The position numbers and the translations under genes are program-made. The notes below the pieces were generated by a model. That model had not been told where the DNA came from and searched no databases. It was given only the letters and a program-made list of their open reading frames with translations. This document shows positions 45,930 through 54,442 of a DNA stretch of 64,000 nt, one piece after another. Each line of letters starts with the position of its first letter. Position 1 is the first letter of the stretch. This DNA is from Fervidicola ferrireducens. GTDB lineage: Bacteria; Bacillota; Thermosediminibacteria; Thermosediminibacterales; Thermosediminibacteraceae. The stretch spans positions 1-64,000 of the forward strand of contig NZ_LOED01000012.1 in NCBI RefSeq assembly GCF_001562425.1, given 5' to 3'.

Positions 45930-46733
45930 GTGACGGCGGAGGAATTCATAAAACTGAGGGACTTTATATACAGGAAGACCGGGATTTATTTTGAAGAGCG
46001 AAAAAAATATTATGTTGAAAGCAGAGTGGAAGATCGAATTAAGGCTACGGGGCACGATAACTTTAGGAGCTATTTCACATGGCTGAGGTTTGACGTTACG
46101 GGTAAGGAGCTTCAGGAGCTCATAAACGCCCTTACGGTCAACGAAACGTATTTTTTTCGAGAATACTATCAGCTGAAGTGCTTCGCCGAAGAAATACTGC
46201 CCGAAATCGTGGAGAAGAAATCCAGCATCAGGGTGTGGTCTGCAGGGTGCTCCACCGGAGAGGAACCGTATACACTGGCGATAATAATGGAGGAGATGTT
46301 GGAAGGTATAAGTGGAGTTACGTGGGAAGTCCACGCCACTGACATAAATACGGAAGTTATAGAAAAGGCAGAAGTAGGCTTGTATTCTCAGCGGTCCGTC
46401 CGGCTTGTACCCGAGGAATATAAAATGCGCTATTTCGTGGCGAAAGGCGAGTTTTACGAAATCGTGCCGGAGGTCAAGAAAAAAGTTAAGTTTTACCAGC
46501 TAAATTTGATGGATGCCACCGCTATGAGAAAAATGAGCGGTTTTGATGTGATTTTTTGCAGGAATGTGTTGATCTACTTCGACGATGCTTCCAGGAGACA
46601 GGTCGCCCTTTACTTTTACGAAGCTCTGACAGAGGGCGGTTATATATTTTTGGGCCATTCGGAGTCGATGAGCCGTATAACTCCTATTTTTAAACTGCGT
46701 CGGTTTAAGAATGCATTTGTATACCAGAAATGA
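45930..46733 (+). CDS. cheR: Chemotaxis protein methyltransferase CheR
   Basis: The protein has 267 residues, a typical length, with a GTG start behind GAGGTG. An N-terminal helical domain is followed by the SAM-binding core (VWSAGCSTGEEPYTLAI) and FDVIFCRNVLIYFD. NETYFFRE is also typical. It methylates receptor glutamates, presumably those of the double-hairpin receptor. Its 3' end lies close to the start of the cheY-like gene. Confidence 0.94.
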   Translation: MTAEEFIKLRDFIYRKTGIYFEERKKYYVESRVEDRIKATGHDNFRSYFTWLRFDVTGKELQELINALTVNETYFFREYYQLKCFAEEILPEIVEKKSSIRVWSAGCSTGEEPYTLAIIMEEMLEGISGVTWEVHATDINTEVIEKAEVGLYSQRSVRLVPEEYKMRYFVAKGEFYEIVPEVKKKVKFYQLNLMDATAMRKMSGFDVIFCRNVLIYFDDASRRQVALYFYEALTEGGYIFLGHSESMSRITPIFKLRRFKNAFVYQK

Positions 46734-46749
46734 GGTGATAAAAAGAATT

Positions 46750-47121
46750 ATGAAACCCCGGGTATTAATTGTGGATGATTCTGCCGCGGTCCGAGGCTTT
46801 CATGGCTCGATACTCCGGAATGCGGGGTTTGAGGTAGAAGAAGCCGCTAACGGTTATGAGGCACTGGAAAAATATTTTAAAAACAGATTTGACCTTCTGC
46901 TAGTTGACGTGAATATGCCCAAAATGCACGGATACGAGCTTATAAGGCAGATAAGACAGCAGCATCTTTCCGACTTTGTTCCTGTGATCGTCATATCCAC
47001 CGAGTCGGGAGAAAATGACTATTTGGAAGCCTTCCGAGCTGGAGCCAATCTTTATTTAGAAAAGCCTGTTGATCCGATTTATCTACAGCTTTCCGCGAAG
47101 ATGCTGACAGGTATTAGGTAG
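46750..47121 (+). CDS. cheY: CheY-like single-domain response regulator
   Basis: The product is about 123 residues from the ATG at 46750; an in-frame ATG at 46711 would overlap cheR. It is a lone receiver: VDDSAAVRGF (acid pocket), LLVDVNMPKMHG (phospho-Asp), VISTESGEND and LEKPVDP (conserved Lys). It has no output domain, so it signals by binding or acts as a phosphate sink. With no flagellar genes in view, its target may not be a motor. Confidence 0.9.
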   Translation: MKPRVLIVDDSAAVRGFHGSILRNAGFEVEEAANGYEALEKYFKNRFDLLLVDVNMPKMHGYELIRQIRQQHLSDFVPVIVISTESGENDYLEAFRAGANLYLEKPVDPIYLQLSAKMLTGIR

Positions 47122-47133
47122 GGATGGGAAAAA

Positions 47134-49494
47134 ATGATTAGTGGAGAAAAAAGCTTTGTAAAAGCTGCAAAAGAACTTCTTGGCAACATAGGCTTTTTGG
47201 TGCTTGCCCTGGAAAATGCGGATGAAAAAGATAAGGCAGCAGAGCAAATTTTAGGCAGATTGGATAATCTGTTAGAATTATGCAGGTCATATGATTTGGA
47301 AGAAATAGGTTCTGTGGTCGAAGGTTTAATAAAATTGACAAAAGAAGTGGCTTTGCGGGAAAAGACCATTGATGCTGACCTTAGCGATTTTATGCTGGAC
47401 GCCTTTGAGAGGCTAATGAGTTTAGTAGAAAGTGCGGAAAAAGAAGGACTTGAGACTTTAAAGAAACCAGGGCTAAAAGAAATTGAAGATAAAGTATACG
47501 ACTTTTTGAATAAGATGGATAAGTTGCTTTATATGCCTGTAATTCATACAGACGATATGCTGCACACGATTTCGGCAGAGAGGAAAAAATTTTTGAGGGA
47601 ATTGCTGCATAAAGGCGGTGACGTATACGAGGTATCGCTGCAAACAGCTGGTCCCGGTGCAATGGAGATTGACGTAATTGATATTTTCTGCAAGCTGAGG
47701 GAAATAGGGGAAGTTGCCCATATTGCTGCTGACCCGCGGACATTGCCTTCACTTCAAGATTTTGATCCTTCTAATCCCTTTATATCGCTGAATTTTATTG
47801 TCGTTACCGACAAAAGCGCCCAGGAAATAGAAGAAGCGATTTGGGAAACAGCAGGATCGGAAAGTAATATCAGGGTGCTGGTATCCCCAGTATTTCCGGA
47901 TGCGGTTATGGAGCTTTTAGAATCAGAAAATGGTCCTGCGTCTATTTCTGCCGGAGGAGATAAAGTAAACGAAGTGCTCGATTTAATCATTTTCCAGCAA
48001 GAAATGTTCTACCAAACCGCCGAAACGCCAGAAGAACGGCGCGCAAGGGGAGATATGGTTATAAATGTGCTGCAGAAGGTTGCAGAATACATGGGGTGGA
48101 TTGCAAAAGGAGAAAGCTTAATCGAGGCGCTTAAGGCAAATAGCACGATATGGCCCGAGAGGTTTTCAATGCTCATTGGCCGGATAATTGAAGGTGAGGA
48201 GAAACCATTTAAAAAGGAGCAGGTTAATTTCACCAAACCGCCGGTTATAGAAAAGAAGGGAGAAAAGATTTCTGCGAAAACCAGAGATGGTGAAAATAAC
48301 AGTTCGGAAGGCGAAATTACAAAGACATTAAAGGTAGAGCAGGCCAAAGTGGACGAACTTATGAATCTCGTCGGAGAACTGATCGTGGTGAACAATGGTC
48401 TCTCTTATATGATAAGAAAAGTTGAAATGAAATACGGTTTATCGGAAATAACAAGAGAGTTGAAAGAACGCCAGGTTTTGCTGAATAGAATAGGAAAGGA
48501 TTTACAGGATTTAGTTATGAGCTTGCGGCTTCTTCCTGTGCGGTATATCTTCGACCGTTTCCCGCGAATGGTTCGCGAAATCAGCAGAAAGTTGAATAAA
48601 AAGGTGCGCCTTGTCACCGAAGGTGAAGAGACACAAATAGATAAAAATATCGTAACGGCTCTTTACGATCCGATGCTGCACATTATAAGAAATGCGATCG
48701 ACCATGGCATTGAAGAGCCCAAAGAGAGGCTAAAAGCCGGCAAGCCCGAAGAAGGCACGCTGATTCTCAGAGCTCAGCGAATAGGAGATAAGGTCGTGGT
48801 TGAAGTCAAAGATGACGGGCGCGGTATCGACCCAGATGTTATACGGGCTAAAGCGGTTGAAAAAGGGTTTATATCTGCTGAAGAAGCAGCCGGGATGAAA
48901 GATGATGAAGCCTTAGAACTTTTGTTCATACCAGGTTTCAGCACTTCAGAAGGTGTAACCGAACTGTCCGGCAGAGGGGTGGGAATGGACGTAATCCGTG
49001 ATACAGTTAGAAAACTGGGTGGCAATGTGCGCGTGGTTAGCAGGGTAGGAATAGGAACTTCTGTATTTATGGAACTGCCTGTGACGATGGTGACATCGAA
49101 GGTATTGCTCGTTACCGTGCAGGGCCAGCGTTACGCTTTGCCACTCGAGAGTGTGCGCGAGATGGTGAAAATCAAAGCACTTGATGTAAGAAGGATGAAG
49201 GGGAGAGAAGTAGTTGTCCTCAGGCAGGAGGTAATGCCGCTTTTAAGACTGCGGGAGTTTATGGGACTTCAAAGTGATAAAGATAAAGGGTATGAGAATG
49301 AAGAGTATCCGCTGGTTGTGCTAAATAGCGGCATGGCGGTTGTGGTGGATGAATTTATTGGTGAGCAGGAAATTATAATAAGGCCGCTAGCTGAAGAGCT
49401 TTCTTCTGCCACGTGTTTTTTAGGTGCAGCCATACTGGGAGATGGAAATATTGTCCTTGTCCTGAATCCTGAAGAACTGGCGGGAGGAGTTTAA
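47134..49494 (+). CDS. cheA: CheA-type histidine kinase without a phosphorylatable P1 domain
   Basis: The protein has 786 residues. The P3 dimerisation, P4 kinase and P5 CheW-like domains are clear: VEQAKVDELMNLVGELIVVN, the N box HIIRNAIDHG, DDGRGIDPD, FIPGFSTSEGVT, GRGVGMDVIR, and the C-terminal VTVQGQRYALPLESVREMV. The N-terminal region, where P1/Hpt should be, is a helical stretch with no histidine before residue 138 and no HTLKG motif. A P2-like region (about 150-290) precedes P3. This kinase therefore must phosphorylate another protein; the next gene encodes an Hpt-P2 protein that fits. Confidence 0.9.
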   Translation: MISGEKSFVKAAKELLGNIGFLVLALENADEKDKAAEQILGRLDNLLELCRSYDLEEIGSVVEGLIKLTKEVALREKTIDADLSDFMLDAFERLMSLVESAEKEGLETLKKPGLKEIEDKVYDFLNKMDKLLYMPVIHTDDMLHTISAERKKFLRELLHKGGDVYEVSLQTAGPGAMEIDVIDIFCKLREIGEVAHIAADPRTLPSLQDFDPSNPFISLNFIVVTDKSAQEIEEAIWETAGSESNIRVLVSPVFPDAVMELLESENGPASISAGGDKVNEVLDLIIFQQEMFYQTAETPEERRARGDMVINVLQKVAEYMGWIAKGESLIEALKANSTIWPERFSMLIGRIIEGEEKPFKKEQVNFTKPPVIEKKGEKISAKTRDGENNSSEGEITKTLKVEQAKVDELMNLVGELIVVNNGLSYMIRKVEMKYGLSEITRELKERQVLLNRIGKDLQDLVMSLRLLPVRYIFDRFPRMVREISRKLNKKVRLVTEGEETQIDKNIVTALYDPMLHIIRNAIDHGIEEPKERLKAGKPEEGTLILRAQRIGDKVVVEVKDDGRGIDPDVIRAKAVEKGFISAEEAAGMKDDEALELLFIPGFSTSEGVTELSGRGVGMDVIRDTVRKLGGNVRVVSRVGIGTSVFMELPVTMVTSKVLLVTVQGQRYALPLESVREMVKIKALDVRRMKGREVVVLRQEVMPLLRLREFMGLQSDKDKGYENEEYPLVVLNSGMAVVVDEFIGEQEIIIRPLAEELSSATCFLGAAILGDGNIVLVLNPEELAGGV

Positions 49495-50409
49495 ATGGAA
49501 TGGAATTACCTTGATGCATATATCGAAGAGACGGGGGAGCAACTTTCTAGATTGGAACAACTTCTTCTGGAATTGGAAGAAAAACCTGAACAATCGGATG
49601 TTCTCAATGAGATTTTCAGGATTATGCACACATTAAAAGGCTCGTCGGCTACTATGGGTTTCAGTGAAGTTGCAGATTTCAGCCATAATTTAGAGAGCCT
49701 TTTTGATAAGCTTCGAAAAGGTGAACTTGGTGTTAATGATGAACTGATAGATTTCTTCTTTGAATGCCTTGACGCTCTTAGAAAAATGATCACTGCAGCG
49801 ATTAAAGGGGAAGTTTATGATGGCAATGCAGCCAAACTGGTAGATATTATAAACAACTTAATACATACAGGCTCAAGCGGAGAAAATATCAAATGGCAGG
49901 TATTGGTGAGGATAAACAGTGACTGTATGATGAAAACTGCTCGCGCCCTGGTAATAGTAAAGTATCTCGAGGAAATGGGGAACATATTGAGCATTGATCC
50001 TCCCCTTGACGTTTTAATAAGAGAAAAACTCGAATGTGAAGAGATATCAGCGGTAGTTGAAATTCAAAGGGACATTGAAGATGTCGTTTTGGGACTGAAA
50101 AATATACCGGATGTTGAAAATGTGGAAATAAGACCGGTTTGTCGAAATGAGGCTGATGTGAAAGATGTGAAAGATGTAAAAGATGTAAAAATAAATTTGA
50201 GCATGCAGTATAAATTAGAAGACCTCAAACGCCTAAAAGAAGCGTTGATGCGTGCTGATGTAGTAAAGCTCGAATTTGGCGAAAAGTCCAATATGAGTCT
50301 TGCGCTGCTGCAGCTTATACTTGCTGCACGCAGAGAAAACAAAGTGATTCGCTGCGAAAAAGGCGGAGGTCCTGTTGCCAAAATGTTGAAGTTGATGGGT
50401 GTATTTTAA
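49495..50409 (+). CDS. Stand-alone Hpt-P2 phosphotransfer protein with STAS-like C-terminus (CheA P1 in trans)
   Basis: The protein has 304 residues and starts immediately after the cheA stop. Residues 1-125 form an Hpt domain of CheA P1 type with the phosphorylatable His45 in IMHTLKGSSATMGF. Residues about 135-215 resemble a CheA P2 domain (VRINSDCMMKTARALVIVKY). After a repeat linker, the last 80 residues (INLSMQYKLEDLKRLKEAL, MSLALLQLILAARREN) look like a STAS fold of the MlaB kind; this is tentative. It probably accepts phosphate from the adjacent CheA and passes it to CheY and CheB. A STAS-like end suggests contact with the stressosome. Confidence 0.8.
   Translation: MEWNYLDAYIEETGEQLSRLEQLLLELEEKPEQSDVLNEIFRIMHTLKGSSATMGFSEVADFSHNLESLFDKLRKGELGVNDELIDFFFECLDALRKMITAAIKGEVYDGNAAKLVDIINNLIHTGSSGENIKWQVLVRINSDCMMKTARALVIVKYLEEMGNILSIDPPLDVLIREKLECEEISAVVEIQRDIEDVVLGLKNIPDVENVEIRPVCRNEADVKDVKDVKDVKINLSMQYKLEDLKRLKEALMRADVVKLEFGEKSNMSLALLQLILAARRENKVIRCEKGGGPVAKMLKLMGVF
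50155..50190 (+). repeat. In-frame 9-base tandem repeat (four copies)
   Basis: The unit GATGTGAAA or GATGTAAAA occurs four times in a row (50155-50190) and encodes repeated Asp-Val-Lys in the linker between the P2-like and STAS-like parts of the Hpt protein. Each change in copy number keeps the frame, so linker length could vary between strains. Confidence 0.9.
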
Positions 50410-50443
50410 TCAGTTTGCGGCTGCGAGTTATGCCTCGCGTCCG

Positions 50444-51334
50444 CTACTTTATATTGCTGCTAAAGTTATAAAGGTGTCTTATAAATTCTTCGAACAGATT
50501 CGATTTAAACTTGTCTTTATGATAAATGATGCTAAACTTCCTTTCAAACCTTATATTTCCAATGTCAACTTTCACGAGCCTGCCGCCTCTTATCTCCTTT
50601 TCCACAGCCAGCCTGGATATGACCGAAACGCCTATATTGGCTTCGACGGCCTTTTTTATGGCCTCCGTATTGGTAAGAACGTATTTTATTCTGTACCTCA
50701 CATTATTTCTCGCCATGGTCTCCTCAAAGACTTCCCTCGTCCCGCTTCCCTTTTCTCGCATGATTATATCCTCATTTTCAATCTCTGCGGGGCTGATGCT
50801 TTTTTTCTCCGCCCACCTGTGGTTTTTTGAGCATACAAGATATAGCTCATCATCTATATAAGGTATTACAACAATCTCCCTTGAGTGGACCGGCCCTTCG
50901 ACAATGCCAAGGTCTATAGAATTGTCAGATATCAGCTTTTCTATCCCTGCGGTATTGTCAATCGTAAAGTAGACGTCGACACTGAACCTTTTCCTGAACT
51001 CGCCGATTATCTCCGGGAGCAGGTAAATTCCCACCGTTGTACTGGCTCCTACCCTCAGCCTTCCCATCCTCATGTTCCTCACATCATCAAGAGTACTCTC
51101 TGCCTCCTTGACAAGATTGAGTATCCGCCTTCCGTAACTATACAGGATTTCTCCCGGATACGTGAGGGTAAGCTTCCTACCTATCCTGTCAAAGAGTCTG
51201 ACCTGGAGTTCTCCCTCCATCTGCGATATGGTCTGGCTGACGGCGGGCTGGGACATATAGAGCTTTTTTGCGGCAGCAGACATGCTCTTTAACTCGCAAA
51301 CGGTCACGAAGATCTCTATATCCCTAAGGGTCAT
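50444..51334 (-). CDS. LysR-family transcriptional regulator
   Basis: The product is about 296 residues from the ATG at 51332-51334, behind GAGGTG; an upstream in-frame start at 51373 lies in the operator region. The N-terminal helix-turn-helix is typical (SMSAAAKKLYMSQPAVSQTISQME), followed by a periplasmic-binding-protein-like effector domain (LRVGASTTVGIYLLPEI). It is CysL/CbbR-like, but the ligand is unknown. It is divergent from the reductase gene at 51436, which it most likely controls. Confidence 0.9.
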   Translation of the reverse strand: MTLRDIEIFVTVCELKSMSAAAKKLYMSQPAVSQTISQMEGELQVRLFDRIGRKLTLTYPGEILYSYGRRILNLVKEAESTLDDVRNMRMGRLRVGASTTVGIYLLPEIIGEFRKRFSVDVYFTIDNTAGIEKLISDNSIDLGIVEGPVHSREIVVIPYIDDELYLVCSKNHRWAEKKSISPAEIENEDIIMREKGSGTREVFEETMARNNVRYRIKYVLTNTEAIKKAVEANIGVSVISRLAVEKEIRGGRLVKVDIGNIRFERKFSIIYHKDKFKSNLFEEFIRHLYNFSSNIK

Positions 51335-51371
51335 AACGGTCACCTCATATAACCGTAAAGTTATCAGTTTC

Positions 51372-51386
51372 ATAATATCATATTAT
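51372..51386. promoter_or_regulatory. LysR-type operator in the divergent promoter region
   Basis: A perfect 15-base palindrome (ATAATATCATATTAT) contains the T-N11-A arrangement (T51373, A51385) typical of LysR-family sites. It lies between the regulator and the reductase, 50 bases before the reductase start. Confidence 0.65.
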
Positions 51387-51435
51387 TTTACTAATAATAA
51401 AGTAAGATGTAGAATTTATCTTGGAGGTGATATAA

Positions 51436-53256
51436 ATGCTCTTCACTGAAGGCAGTATCGGCAATATGGTGTTGAAAAACCGCATTGTTATGCTGCCTAC
51501 CGTAACCAATCTGGCTTCAGGCGGTTGTGTAAGCGACAGTGAACTCGGTTATTACCGGAGAAGGTCCGCCGATGCCGCACTTGTAATAGTAGAGGCAAGT
51601 TATGTAAACGAATTCGGCAAGTTCTTTAAAAATCAGCTCGGCATAGAAAACGATGACAGGATAAAGGGGCTTTCCAAATTGGCCGGGGTCATACACGATA
51701 ACGGCGCCAGGGCAGGTATACAGATTGCACTGCACAATCCCAGATACAGGCCATCTGACTTTACGCATGAGGAAATAAAAGGCTTCGTTAAAGATTTTGC
51801 TAAAGCTGCTGCTAGGGCAAAAAAGGCAGGATTCGACCTGGTCGAACTTCATTTTGCCCACGGCTGGCTGGTAAGTCAGTTTTTGTCTGCAAACCTAAAT
51901 GCGCGGCAGGATGAATACGGCGGGAGTTTGAAGGGAAGGGCAAGATTTGCGCTGGAAATTTTAAAAGAAGTGAAAGAGCAGGTGCCGGATATTGTCGTTA
52001 CGTGCAGGATAAACGCTGACGATTTTACTCCCGGAGGCCTTGACATTAGTGAAAGCATAGAAGTAGCAAAAATGCTGGAAGAAAGTGGAGCCGACGCCCT
52101 CAGCATCTCTGGCGGCATAGGTGCTAATGCCGAATACCACATAGCACCCATGTCCCTTGAAGATAGGCCACTCATTTCACTTACAAGGCGGATAAAGGAA
52201 AACGTCAAAATCCCAGTTATTGCTGCAAACAAGCTGGGTAGAGCAAAAGATTGGGAAGATATTCTCACAAGCGGTGCGGCCGACTTCATCGGCATAGCCA
52301 GGGGGCTTATAGCAGATCCGGACTGCATAGGTAAGCTGAAAGACGGCCGGGAAGATGAGGTAAAATACTGCGTCCACTGCAACCAGGCCTGTATCGCGTA
52401 TATATTGAATGGATCTTCTGTATCGTGCCTGATGAACCCGGAAGTGGGAAGGGAAGAGGATTTCAGGGTAAAAGCCGAAAGGCCCCTTAAAATTGCCGTG
52501 ATAGGCGGAGGCCCAGCCGGAATGGCTGCCGCATCTTACCTTGCCAGAAAAGGCCACCGGGTTGACCTTTATGAAAAGGAAACAAAGCTGGGCGGGCAGT
52601 TGAATGTAGCGAAACTCCCCCCGTACAAGCAGGAAATCGGGCGGGTGGTGGAGTACCTGGAAAAGGATCTTTTAAAATACGGCGTAAACATCTTTCTCGG
52701 GAAAACAGTTACGGTCGACGAAATCGAAGCGAGCGATTACGACAGGATTGTAATAGCTACCGGATCAAAGCCGGCAAATCTCAAGATCACCACGGACAAA
52801 ACGCCCTTTTTGGCCGTCGATGTACTTGCGGGCAACATCCCGCCTGGTAAAAGGGTTGCTGTAATAGGCGGAGGACTTACTGGCCTTGAAACCGCTGAAT
52901 ATCTGGCAGAGAAAGGAAAAGAAGTGACAGTTCTAGAAGCACAGGGCGATGTATTATCGAATCTTTTCCCGATGCTGAAAAGACTCATCCTTGAGAGGCT
53001 CAAAAAGCATGGCGTGGAAATAAGGACGAATACTTCTGTTAAAAAGTTGGAAGGCGGAAAAATCATCTGCGATTCGACCGAAGGTGAAATCAGCATTGAA
53101 GTGGACGACATGGTGGTGGCCATCGGAAATGCGCCCGATGACACTTTCAGCAGGCTTCGGGGGGATGAACGGTACTTCTTCATAGGTGACTGTAAAGGTG
53201 TAGCAACTGCGGTAGAGGCGATAAGAGACGGTGCCGAACTTGCATTAAAAATTTAG
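51436..53256 (+). CDS. Old Yellow Enzyme / 2,4-dienoyl-CoA reductase-type NADH:flavin oxidoreductase
   Basis: The protein has 606 residues. An N-terminal FMN barrel (about 1-330; HFAHGWLVSQFLS, CRINADDFTPGG) is followed by a 4Fe-4S site (CVHCNQACIAY and SVSCLMNP) and FAD and NAD(P) domains (IGGGPAGMAAASYLARKG, VIGGGLTGLETAEYLAEKG, FIGDCKG). It is built like enoate reductase, BaiCD and FadH, passing hydride through FAD and the iron-sulfur centre to FMN to reduce an activated double bond. The catalytic FMN-side Tyr of FadH is not obvious (HFAHGW in its place). It is probably in an operon with the hydrolase that follows by 18 bases. Confidence 0.88.
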   Translation: MLFTEGSIGNMVLKNRIVMLPTVTNLASGGCVSDSELGYYRRRSADAALVIVEASYVNEFGKFFKNQLGIENDDRIKGLSKLAGVIHDNGARAGIQIALHNPRYRPSDFTHEEIKGFVKDFAKAAARAKKAGFDLVELHFAHGWLVSQFLSANLNARQDEYGGSLKGRARFALEILKEVKEQVPDIVVTCRINADDFTPGGLDISESIEVAKMLEESGADALSISGGIGANAEYHIAPMSLEDRPLISLTRRIKENVKIPVIAANKLGRAKDWEDILTSGAADFIGIARGLIADPDCIGKLKDGREDEVKYCVHCNQACIAYILNGSSVSCLMNPEVGREEDFRVKAERPLKIAVIGGGPAGMAAASYLARKGHRVDLYEKETKLGGQLNVAKLPPYKQEIGRVVEYLEKDLLKYGVNIFLGKTVTVDEIEASDYDRIVIATGSKPANLKITTDKTPFLAVDVLAGNIPPGKRVAVIGGGLTGLETAEYLAEKGKEVTVLEAQGDVLSNLFPMLKRLILERLKKHGVEIRTNTSVKKLEGGKIICDSTEGEISIEVDDMVVAIGNAPDDTFSRLRGDERYFFIGDCKGVATAVEAIRDGAELALKI

Positions 53257-53274
53257 AAAGAAGCGGTGAGGAAA

Positions 53275-53865
53275 ATGGATATTAAGGAAGAATATAAAAC
53301 CATTCGGGGAGCAAGGATTCATTATCTAACGGGCGGTGACGCTAAAAGTCGTGATAAGGTGATACTCCTTCACGGGAAGCGATATACCTCTCAAGACTGG
53401 AGACAAGTCGGGATTATGGAAAAGCTTTCCATGAAAGGATTCCATGTAATAGCCCTCGATCTTCCGGGATACGGAAAATCGGACCCCCTGGAAGGGGAAA
53501 TGGAAGACTTTCTGCTGGAGTTTTCTGACGAATTAAAAATTGAAGAGTTTCACCTGGTCGGTCCGTCCTTCAGCGGTGAGATTGCTTTAAAGTTCGCCCT
53601 GAAGTACGGCCACAGGCTGAAATCGCTGATCCTTGTAGGCAGCATAAACGTGGAAAGATATGCGAACAGGTTGAAAGATATAAATGTGAGGACCTTAATC
53701 ATATGGGGGGAAAAAGACGACATCGCCCCCTATGAATTCGCCCGGCTTCTCAAAAACAACATACGGGGAAGCATACTTTATACTTTTCATGAACTTGGGC
53801 ATGCCTGTTACCTGGAATGCCCCGAGCGATTTGTCGATATCCTGACCGAATTTTTATCCGGCTGA
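53275..53865 (+). CDS. Alpha/beta-hydrolase
   Basis: The product is about 196 residues from the ATG at 53275 (GGTGAGG just upstream); a GTG at 53266 is an alternative. The fold motifs are visible: oxyanion region LLHGKRYTSQDW, nucleophile elbow GPSFSGE, acid strand IIWGEKDDIAP and histidine LGHACYLE. It lacks a signal peptide. Co-transcription with the flavin reductase suggests that both act on one small organic compound, not identifiable here. It is short for the family because the lid region is minimal. Confidence 0.8.
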   Translation: MDIKEEYKTIRGARIHYLTGGDAKSRDKVILLHGKRYTSQDWRQVGIMEKLSMKGFHVIALDLPGYGKSDPLEGEMEDFLLEFSDELKIEEFHLVGPSFSGEIALKFALKYGHRLKSLILVGSINVERYANRLKDINVRTLIIWGEKDDIAPYEFARLLKNNIRGSILYTFHELGHACYLECPERFVDILTEFLSG

Positions 53866-53932
53866 AAATTTAAAATCCCAAATTTCATTTAGTGAACTAG
53901 TGCATGTTTGTAAGTTCGCAGCCATATAGGCC

Positions 53933-53964
53933 GGCGAGAGCATCTCTTGCCGCCGATTTTTTTT
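53933..53964 (+). terminator. Terminator after the reductase-hydrolase genes
   Basis: GGCGAGAG (53933-53940) pairs with CTCTTGCC (53944-53951, one G.T), with a short GC stretch and then eight T (53957-53964). Confidence 0.65.
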
Positions 53965-54055
53965 GCTTTCCTGCCAAGCATGTCAGCTCATCTCTTCGAC
54001 GGATTTAAATCATGCCCTATCGGATGACCTTGCAATGTGTTGAACTAAATGTTAT

Positions 54056-54090
54056 TATAATATCGTAGAACGATATCGATAATAGATATT
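54056..54090. promoter_or_regulatory. -10 region and dyad operator before padR
   Basis: TATAAT (54056-54061) overlaps the inverted repeat ATATCG (54060-54065) and CGATAT (54071-54076). A second related dyad, ATATCGATAATAGATAT, follows at 54073-54089. Their position over the promoter and just before the PadR start suggests autoregulation. Confidence 0.5.
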
Positions 54091-54103
54091 GAGGTGAATG
54101 AAA

Positions 54104-54412
54104 ATGAAGGACAGAATCTTACGGAAATTTTTTCTCGGCTTTATTCAAGTCCACATACTACATCACGCCAAAAAGGAACCTTTCTTCGGTTCGTGGATGA
54201 TAGAAGAACTCAAAAGGCACGGGTATTCCGTAAGTGCAGGAACACTCTACCCTATACTCCACAATATGGAATCCTGTGGTTTATTGAAGAAGGAAGATAG
54301 AATTGTCGAAGGAAAGGTAAGGAAATATTACTCCATCACTGAGAAGGGAGACGAGATTTTGAATGAAGTCAGAAAAAAAGCTTACGAGCTTTTCAATGAA
54401 ATAAAAGACTGA
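54104..54412 (+). CDS. PadR-family transcriptional regulator
   Basis: The product is about 102 residues from the ATG at 54104, 7 bases after GAGGTG; the ATG at 54098 is too close to that site. It shows the PadR winged helix (GSWMIEELKRHGYSVSAGTLYPIL), the basic wing (EGKVRKYYSITEKG) and a short C-terminal dimerisation helix. PadR proteins usually repress nearby transporter or detoxification genes, here the FetA/FetB-like pair that follows by about 30 bases. Note that the N-terminus lacks any ligand domain, as in small PadR-s1 proteins. Confidence 0.85.
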   Translation: MKDRILRKFFLGFIQVHILHHAKKEPFFGSWMIEELKRHGYSVSAGTLYPILHNMESCGLLKKEDRIVEGKVRKYYSITEKGDEILNEVRKKAYELFNEIKD

Positions 54413-54442
54413 CATTCAAGTTTCATGGAGGAAGGATGTAAC

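Noticed and set aside
50155-50190. Possible CRISPR-like repeat
   Set aside because: The units are 9 bases, contiguous, in frame within a gene and without spacers; no cas gene is in the window.
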